Position numbers and translations under genes: made by a program. From Saprospiraceae bacterium (GTDB lineage: Bacteria > Bacteroidota > Bacteroidia > Chitinophagales > Saprospiraceae), in contig JAQXAY010000151.1 in assembly GCA_029252685.1 (NCBI GenBank), forward strand, positions 1 to 32,220: 32,220 bases of DNA, in the 5' to 3' direction. Below the pieces are notes generated by a model, which had not been told where the DNA came from, did not search any database, and saw nothing but the letters and a program-made list of their open reading frames with translations. Shown piece by piece: positions 26,622-32,220 of the stretch; position 1 is the first letter of the stretch; every line of letters begins with the position of its first letter.

Positions 26622-27476
26622 TTAATCCCTTTTCCAGTTCAAAGAAATTCCTTGACCTGTTCTTTTTTGTGCGAGAATAGATAGGCCGATCTCGTCTAAC
26701 ACTAAAACCCTTGGATAACCGCCAGTTACTTGGCAGTCCGCCGTTGCTATTAGTAATTGCCCTGCTGGGGTCAATTGGATGGTTCCGGGTATGACAGCAG
26801 AGCTAAACATATTGCTGTTCGGTGTCTCTATATCACTATCAATGCGATAGCCCATCCGGTTATTTGGGCCTATAGTCATTCTGGTATTGATGAGTTTATG
26901 CTCTTGTTTATGTACCAAATCCCATTCCGGTCCTTTGACCACCCAGAGGGATTCTTTGTGCAGAAAGATGCTTGAGCGTATTCTGGATTGTTTTACTGGC
27001 TTCAGCTGTTCCAGTTCACTGTATTCTAGCTCATCTTCAGCGGAAAGGAAACTTTTAGGGCTTATGGGGTAGTAAAAACTTTTGCTGCCCAGATATTCTG
27101 GACTATGAAAACCATGCTTGATTGCGAGGTAGCAACGCATGCCTTTTTTGCAGTTTCCAATCCTCAGAATATCTCCTGCTTCAATATTGATTGGCTTGTT
27201 TGTTGACTCGGGATCTTCGTTGAGGAATAGATCGACCTCTGCTCCAGTCACACAGATGGTAGTTGGCGCATCAAAACATAATGTAGGTCCATTGACTGTA
27301 CATTCGAGTACTGCAGCACCTTCAAAATTGTTTAAAATGGAATTTGCCATTCGAAAAGAAATACCATCCATAGGGCCCGAAATCGGAACTCCAGAGGACT
27401 GAAAGGACCTCCTTCCTAGGTCAATGACAGCGGTACTAAAGCCGGGCTCCATTACATTAATTATTGCCATAGACAT
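26622..27476 (-). CDS. pxpC: 5-oxoprolinase subunit C (KipA-like)
   Basis: PxpC is one of three subunits of the prokaryotic ATP-dependent 5-oxoprolinase, which opens 5-oxoproline to glutamate. The 284-residue protein has the family pattern GRRSFQSSGVPISGPMD (22-38) and a conserved VNGPTL, and ends RTGQGISL, much as in KipA/urea-amidolyase-type domains. The ATG at 27476 is used; a second ATG two codons later is possible. It overlaps pxpB by 20 bases, implying coupled translation. Confidence 0.92.
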   Translation of the reverse strand: MSMAIINVMEPGFSTAVIDLGRRSFQSSGVPISGPMDGISFRMANSILNNFEGAAVLECTVNGPTLCFDAPTTICVTGAEVDLFLNEDPESTNKPINIEAGDILRIGNCKKGMRCYLAIKHGFHSPEYLGSKSFYYPISPKSFLSAEDELEYSELEQLKPVKQSRIRSSIFLHKESLWVVKGPEWDLVHKQEHKLINTRMTIGPNNRMGYRIDSDIETPNSNMFSSAVIPGTIQLTPAGQLLIATADCQVTGGYPRVLVLDEIGLSILAQKRTGQGISLNWKRD

Positions 27477-28203
27477 TTGTGTTTTTCAAAGGCATCATAC
27501 CTAATTCTACAAGGTCTTTTAGTTTTGCATAATGATCCATCGTGATGGGTTTAAAACTAATCCTATCCCCGATAGATGCAAACAGTGGGTTGTCTTTATT
27601 CACATCAAAAAAGCGTATTGGAGATTTACCTATTACACACCAACCTCCTGGGCTATCCTGTGGATAAATACCCAACTGCTGCGCACCGACAGCAAGTGAT
27701 CCTTTTAACGTCGTCCTGTTTGGTACTTTTTTGCGTTGTATGGCCATCTCCTCTGGAAGTCCAGCTAAGTAGCAAAAACCCGGTTGGAATCCATAGAAGC
27801 CAAGTGTGAATTCTAGGTCACAGATTCTCTTTTGGTATTTCATAACCTTGCTAAGATCTCCTTCAAAGTGTTCGATGAGGTCCTGTGCAAAGATTGGATC
27901 TAAGCAGATGGGTATCTCCCAATGCTTTGGATATATGAGTTGATTCAAGTAGCTACGGTCACTCAATATCTGTTCAATCTTTATCTGAATCTTGCCGAGC
28001 TTGATTGGTTTCTTAAAATGAATGCACAGTGAATTGAATGAGATGACAATATCAAATATCTTATGTTGTAGTTTTTGTTTGAGATAACTCTGGAATTTGA
28101 TCAATTCGTGCAGCTCCTTCTGTTGGTTGAGAACAGGGAATTCAATAAGTAATGAACAGTCGCCAAAGGCTTTATATGTCAGTTTGTGATTATGCAAGGT
28201 CAA
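27457..28203 (-). CDS. pxpB: 5-oxoprolinase subunit B (KipI-like)
   Basis: The 248-residue protein matches KipI/PxpB: GFYGFQPGFCYLAGLP, the arginine-proline stretch KKVPNRTTLKGS, and IYPQDSPGGWCVIG with the GGW turn. In Bacillus, KipI also inhibits the sporulation kinase KinA, a role not expected here. No ATG is present near the N-terminus; the frame starts with TTG at 28203 or the TTG at 28197. It overlaps pxpA by 14 bases. The N-terminal third (about residues 1-90) is the more diverged part. Confidence 0.9.
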   Translation of the reverse strand: MTLHNHKLTYKAFGDCSLLIEFPVLNQQKELHELIKFQSYLKQKLQHKIFDIVISFNSLCIHFKKPIKLGKIQIKIEQILSDRSYLNQLIYPKHWEIPICLDPIFAQDLIEHFEGDLSKVMKYQKRICDLEFTLGFYGFQPGFCYLAGLPEEMAIQRKKVPNRTTLKGSLAVGAQQLGIYPQDSPGGWCVIGKSPIRFFDVNKDNPLFASIGDRISFKPITMDHYAKLKDLVELGMMPLKNTNVYGNN

Positions 28204-28927
28204 TATTGTTTTCCTTTAAAAATCTGTTGAGACTGGAAGCAAATATTAAGGCATTGGGGCTATCTCCATGCAGGCATAGGGTTTGTACATGCATTGGAAT
28301 TTTTTTACCATCAAAGGTTTCTACCTCTTTATTGACGGCAATATCGAAAACCTGTTTACAAAGATCTTCTACCTCAGTGATCAAGGCGTAGGATTCTTTT
28401 CTACTGGTCAGGCTACCATCTTGTTGATATCGTCTGTCCGCAAATCCTTCGTATTTGATCTCAAAGCCGTAAAGTGGGGCTATTTTCCCCAATTGACTGC
28501 CCGGTTGACAAAAGATATGTAAATCTTTTTGGAATTCCTCTACGAGTTCTACAAAGGCTACACAAAGATCTACATTTGAGTACAGATCATTGTATAAGGC
28601 TCCATGGGGTTTTATGTGAGACACTTTTGCGTTTAGTTGTTCCGCAATACCAAAGAATTGTGAGAGTTGATCGCGTAATGCATCCTTGAAGGCTTGGTCG
28701 GAGAGCTTCATAGATACTCTTCCAAAATTTGCCTGGTCCGGATAGGAGGGATGGGGACCCAGCTTTTTTCTATAGATCTGAGCCAAGCGGATGCACTCTT
28801 CCATAGAGACGGCATCGCCAGCATGCCCGCCACAGGCTATACTGGCAGTACTGATGTATTCGATCAGTTCTGATTCATTTCCAATACCCTCACCCATATC
28901 ACAGTTCAGGTCGATCTTGTGTCTCAT
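28190..28927 (-). CDS. pxpA: 5-oxoprolinase subunit A (LamB/YcsF family)
   Basis: The 245-residue protein shows the LamB/YcsF signatures DLNCDMGEG (6-14), ACGGHAGD (31-38), GPHPSYPD (57-64) and HIKPHGALYND, all expected for PxpA. With PxpB and PxpC it makes the complete 5-oxoprolinase, which recycles a metabolite formed spontaneously from glutamine and glutamate. It starts 5 bases after the NRAMP-like transporter gene, so the transporter and enzyme should be produced together. Confidence 0.94.
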   Translation of the reverse strand: MRHKIDLNCDMGEGIGNESELIEYISTASIACGGHAGDAVSMEECIRLAQIYRKKLGPHPSYPDQANFGRVSMKLSDQAFKDALRDQLSQFFGIAEQLNAKVSHIKPHGALYNDLYSNVDLCVAFVELVEEFQKDLHIFCQPGSQLGKIAPLYGFEIKYEGFADRRYQQDGSLTSRKESYALITEVEDLCKQVFDIAVNKEVETFDGKKIPMHVQTLCLHGDSPNALIFASSLNRFLKENNIDLA

Positions 28928-28932
28928 ATCTA

Positions 28933-30147
28933 CTAATTGATAAAACCTAAGCTTTTCATTCCCAAGAAGAACAAAAACAACATAAGAATCAAGAGTAGAA
29001 CATTTTCTATTAGACTTGGTTTAGAGATGTTTAGGTCATTTGGAGCGTTTACAATCCAGAATATGAATACGCCAATGACAGGGAGTAATAATCCGTTAGC
29101 AACTTGAGCAAATTGAATAATCTCTACAGGCTTGTATCCTATGGATGCAAAAATAAATCCTACAACAAGAACACCAATTGCCGTAAGCTTAAAGCTGCGA
29201 CTACCTTTATCATTTTTCCAAGAAAGACTCTCTCCCAACACAAAGGCAGCAGCTAAGGGTGCTGTGATTGCTGAGCTAAGTCCTGCGGCAAATAGACCCA
29301 AGCTTATTAGGTATTTTGCATAGGAACCAAGCACTGGTTCTAAGGCAAGCCCCATATCTCGAGCATTGGAAATCGCCTGTCCACTGAGTGATGCTGCAGC
29401 AATTACAATACAGATGGATATCAGTCCGCCGATAGCAATAGATAGGTAAGTGTCTTGCTGCAATTGTCTGAGTGATACGCCCTGCTTTTTGGAATCTTTG
29501 ACCAAAGCAGCGTGCAGAAAGAGGTTATAGGGAACCACTGTAGTACCAACTAAAGAAAGGATACGAACTGTCTTTTCGGCATCTAGCTTCGGTATGAATA
29601 ATCCTCTAAGTAAATCAGGTATCGAAGGTTGGGTAGCAATGGCTGCAAATATGAAGGCGATACTCATAAGCACGACGATCGTGATCAGTAATTTTTTGAA
29701 GAATTCTATATTCCCAAACCAAATCATCACACTTACCAGAAGTCCTATGATCAGCGGATTTGTGTTTAGTGAAATGCGTCCTAAAGGAATACTGCCTGGC
29801 GCAATAAATTCATCCAAGCCCAACATGGCTCCTGAAATATTTCCTGCCTCATAGGCTATGTTGCCCACAAAGACAGCGGAAACAACGAGGGCAAGACCCA
29901 AAAACCGCAAGGCAGGATTGCTCAGTTTTGCCTTTATGATAGAGACCAAGCCCAGTTCAGTTTCGAAGCTCAATCGAGCTGCCGTATTTTGAATGAATAT
30001 AGTGGCAAGAATGGAAATCACTAAGGCCCAAAGTAGGTCAAATCCAAATTCTACCCCGGCGAGGGTACAGACTGTGACCGTTCCCGGACCTATGAATGCT
30101 GCAGTGATAAGACTTGCTGGTCCAAGTTTGAAACGATTCTTTTGCAT
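28933..30147 (-). CDS. NRAMP-family transporter with altered metal site, in the 5-oxoprolinase operon
   Basis: The 404-residue inner-membrane protein has eleven or so hydrophobic helices of the NRAMP (LeuT) fold. In canonical manganese or iron transporters TM1 carries DPGN and TM6 carries MPHN. Here these read GPGT (20-23) and VPYN (205-208), so the metal-binding aspartate, asparagine and methionine are all replaced. It is therefore unlikely to be an ordinary Mn/Fe importer. A related NRAMP-like gene (ycsG) sits with ycsF-kipI-kipA in Bacillus subtilis, as I recall. Together with the 5-base gap to pxpA, this suggests a carrier for 5-oxoproline or an associated ion. That function is inference. 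Confidence 0.85.
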   Translation of the reverse strand: MQKNRFKLGPASLITAAFIGPGTVTVCTLAGVEFGFDLLWALVISILATIFIQNTAARLSFETELGLVSIIKAKLSNPALRFLGLALVVSAVFVGNIAYEAGNISGAMLGLDEFIAPGSIPLGRISLNTNPLIIGLLVSVMIWFGNIEFFKKLLITIVVLMSIAFIFAAIATQPSIPDLLRGLFIPKLDAEKTVRILSLVGTTVVPYNLFLHAALVKDSKKQGVSLRQLQQDTYLSIAIGGLISICIVIAAASLSGQAISNARDMGLALEPVLGSYAKYLISLGLFAAGLSSAITAPLAAAFVLGESLSWKNDKGSRSFKLTAIGVLVVGFIFASIGYKPVEIIQFAQVANGLLLPVIGVFIFWIVNAPNDLNISKPSLIENVLLLILMLFLFFLGMKSLGFIN

Positions 30148-30183
30148 AGGTGTGTTGCTTTAAAATCAATATAATCAAAAGCA

Positions 30184-31740
30184 CTATCCCAACCAACCCT
30201 CCCGGTCCAGACTTCGATACTGAATAGCTTCTGCCAGGTGCTCCACCTTTATTTCTGCTGAGCCAGCAAGGTCTGCTATGGTCCGTGATACCTTTAATAT
30301 TCTATCATAGGCTCGGGCAGAGAGTTGTAGTTTTTCCATAGCAGTTTTCAATAAACTCTGGCAGGCTGAATCGATTTTGCAGATCGTTCGAATTCGGTTG
30401 CCCTTGATCTGCGCATTGCAATGGGTGTGGTCCAAGCCTTCAAAACGATCTTCTTGTACAGCCCTTGCTTTTTCTACTCGCCTGAGAATATCTGCACTGG
30501 ATTCTGAAGGTCGTGCACTTTGGGAGAGTTCATCATAGCTTATGGGTGTTACCTCTACATGTAGATCTATTCGATCCAAGAGTGGTCCAGATATTTTGTT
30601 CAGATATCTCTTGACGCCGCCCGGTGGACAGGAGCAATCCTTCTCAGGGTGATTAAAGTAGCCGCAGGGGCAGGGATTCATGGAGGCAATGAGCATGAAT
30701 TTGGCCGGATAGTCTACGGAGAATCGGGCTCTGGATATTGTAACTTCACCAGCCTCCATGGGTTGGCGAAGTACTTCAAGAACACTGCGCTTGAATTCGG
30801 GTAGTTCATCTAAGAATAGCACCCCATTGTGCGATAGGGAGATTTCTCCCGGACTGGGTTTGGAGCCACCTCCAACCATAGCTACATCGGAGGTAGTATG
30901 ATGCGGTGATCGAAATGGACGGTTTGATAGTAGTCCAAAATTATTAGGAAGCTTGCCAGCGACCGAATGAATTTTAGTTGTTTCCAAGGCTTCCCGGAGG
31001 CTTAATGTAGGAAGGATGGAAGGCAGTCGCTTGGCAAGCATCGTCTTTCCTGCTCCTGGAGGTCCTATAAGAATCATATTATGTCCTCCTGCAGCAGCGA
31101 TCTCCATAGCTCGTTTGATGTTGAATTGTCCTTTCACATCGGCTATGTCGAGTTCGTAGTCATTTTTGGCTTTCGCAAATAATTCTCTGGTGTCTATTTG
31201 TATGGGTTCAATGGATTCATCTTTGTTAAGAATACGGATGGCCTCACTTATGTTGTCGGCTCCATAGACTTCAAGATCAGAAACTATAGCTGCCTCTTGG
31301 GCATTGGCCTTTGGGAGGATAATCCCCTTGAACGATTCCTTTCGGGCTTGTATAGCCATAGGGAGAGCTCCTCGGATAGGTCTCAGGCTCCCGTCCAGAG
31401 AGAGCTCTCCCATGAAAATAAAATCCTGTAAATATTCGTATGCAATTTGTTCGGTCGCTGCCAGTATGCCCATGGCAATGGCTAAATCGTAGGCAGATCC
31501 CTCTTTGCGAATGTTAGCAGGAGCAAGGTTTACAATGGTCTTTCTGCGCTTCATGCTGTATCCGGCTGTTGTTATTGCAGTCTCTATGCGCTGGAAGCCT
31601 TCCTTGATCGCAGAATCTGGTAGGCCAACCAAACTATAAAATTGATTTCCAGCAGTTGCTGGCCCTCCGGCACTTACTTCTATAGTTATGGTTTGAGCAT
31701 CTACTCCAATAACAGCACTCGCAAACGTTTTAACTAGCAT
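30184..31740 (-). CDS. comM: YifB/ComM-family Mg-chelatase-like AAA+ ATPase
   Basis: The 518-residue protein has an N-terminal Lon-protease-like (S5) domain (about 1-170), an AAA+ core with Walker A GPPGAGKT (226-233) and Walker B LFLDE (308-312), and a four-cysteine group C357, C359, C369 and C371 (NPCPCG, CSCPPG). The C-terminal helical domain follows. In proteobacteria ComM is a hexameric helicase that helps branch migration during natural transformation; the name YifB is older. Length is typical. It lies 37 bases before the NRAMP gene on the minus strand with no hairpin between. Confidence 0.93.
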   Translation of the reverse strand: MLVKTFASAVIGVDAQTITIEVSAGGPATAGNQFYSLVGLPDSAIKEGFQRIETAITTAGYSMKRRKTIVNLAPANIRKEGSAYDLAIAMGILAATEQIAYEYLQDFIFMGELSLDGSLRPIRGALPMAIQARKESFKGIILPKANAQEAAIVSDLEVYGADNISEAIRILNKDESIEPIQIDTRELFAKAKNDYELDIADVKGQFNIKRAMEIAAAGGHNMILIGPPGAGKTMLAKRLPSILPTLSLREALETTKIHSVAGKLPNNFGLLSNRPFRSPHHTTSDVAMVGGGSKPSPGEISLSHNGVLFLDELPEFKRSVLEVLRQPMEAGEVTISRARFSVDYPAKFMLIASMNPCPCGYFNHPEKDCSCPPGGVKRYLNKISGPLLDRIDLHVEVTPISYDELSQSARPSESSADILRRVEKARAVQEDRFEGLDHTHCNAQIKGNRIRTICKIDSACQSLLKTAMEKLQLSARAYDRILKVSRTIADLAGSAEIKVEHLAEAIQYRSLDREGWLG

Positions 31741-31777
31741 ATCGAATGATTTGCAAGCAAGATGTCGCGGCAGGCTC

Positions 31778-32220
31778 TTATCTTTTGAGAGTCTCAGAAA
31801 TTTTTAATAATTCTTGGAAATGTTTGAGGATGATCGCTGGTTTTTCCCATTGCCCCATATGTCCGCAGTCTTCGATTAAGTGGAAAAGTCCCACTCGGCA
31901 CAGTATGATCTGTTGCAGGCCAAGCTCTGTAGGTGCAATTTCATCCAGCTGTCCAACAATGTATTGTGTGATTCCTTCGAATTGCTCCAGTGTTTTACTG
32001 TGATCCCGTCGGTCTGCCATAGCTTCCTGCGCATAAATGATTGCAGCTGCAGAAATATGTTTAGAGGCATCGGCAAGGGTTTCGATTTTTTCTGTAAAAA
32101 GGCTTTGCTTAGAACTGGGAAAAAGATTGGCAAAGAAAGGTTTGAAGAAAGCGCTTGTTCCGTGTTTACGTAAAAATTCAATGGACTTTTGTCGCTTTTT
32201 TTGGATAGCAGCACTGTCGG
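31778..32220 (-). CDS. Alpha/beta hydrolase, C-terminal part (runs off the window)
   Basis: The minus-strand frame is open from the window edge (last whole codon 32216-32218) down to the TAA at 31778-31780, about 147 residues. The internal ATG at 32020 is not the true start. It reads with [25 protein letters not shown], then [16 protein letters not shown] near the end. The last segment holds the probable catalytic histidine (CGH) in the position and context typical of alpha/beta-hydrolase-fold esterases and lyases. The nucleophile and acid lie in the missing part. It is 37 bases upstream of comM on the same strand. Confidence 0.82.
   Translation of the reverse strand, partial: DSAAIQKKRQKSIEFLRKHGTSAFFKPFFANLFPSSKQSLFTEKIETLADASKHISAAAIIYAQEAMADRRDHSKTLEQFEGITQYIVGQLDEIAPTELGLQQIILCRVGLFHLIEDCGHMGQWEKPAIILKHFQELLKISETLKR

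Overview
The window looks like a core-genome segment of a Bacteroidota bacterium, possibly Saprospiria or a close relative (inference; no rRNA gene is present). Four things support this. Several genes are preceded by the Bacteroidota -7 element TAnnTTTG, sometimes with a TTG-type -33 box 19 bp upstream. Many secreted proteins have signal peptides ending in GQ or AQ. uppS sits next to bamA, and atpD-atpC are separate from the other ATP synthase genes. IleRS is the long, zinc-finger-less (type 2 like) form. I see no tRNA, rRNA, CRISPR array, insertion sequence or prophage gene. No gene-free stretch exceeds 300 bases; the largest gaps are 9086-9322 and 12620-12837.

Layout. 1-3540: a membrane-anchored CotH-family protein, tail-to-tail with a lone Rieske oxygenase. 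3541-7030 (minus): uppS then bamA, i.e. the undecaprenyl carrier lipid and outer-membrane protein assembly. 7190-9110 (plus): a small lipoprotein, a WecA/TagO-like glycan-initiating transferase and a CrcB fluoride channel. 9264-12619 (minus): ileS. 12838-18743 (plus): a tightly packed eight-gene run of ROK kinase, ABC ATPase, FtsX-like permease with a His-rich loop, two secreted proteins with a CFFCGxAGPET motif, a two-helix membrane protein, a YkvA/DUF1232 protein and a PepP-like peptidase. 18780-20660 (minus): atpD-atpC. 20780-21970 (minus): a class III aminotransferase. 22155-25763 (plus): a GH25 lysozyme-like lipoprotein, a TPR-type protein and two tandem thioredoxin-fold proteins. 25797-32220 (minus): an alpha/beta hydrolase cut by the window edge, yifB/comM, an NRAMP-like transporter, pxpA-pxpB-pxpC (5-oxoprolinase) and xth.

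Two places look most likely to hold under-described biology. The first is the ABC/FtsX unit at 13744-16752. It resembles the proteobacterial Zrg-type zinc systems in architecture, but its His-rich segment is built into the permease and it carries a duplicated CxxC secreted protein. The second is the NRAMP homologue at 28933-30147. It has lost the canonical metal-coordinating residues and leads the 5-oxoprolinase genes, so it may carry 5-oxoproline or another non-metal substrate. A weaker curiosity is an isoleucine-rich 14-codon ORF followed by a terminator hairpin between crcB and ileS, which looks like an attenuator with no gene to attenuate.
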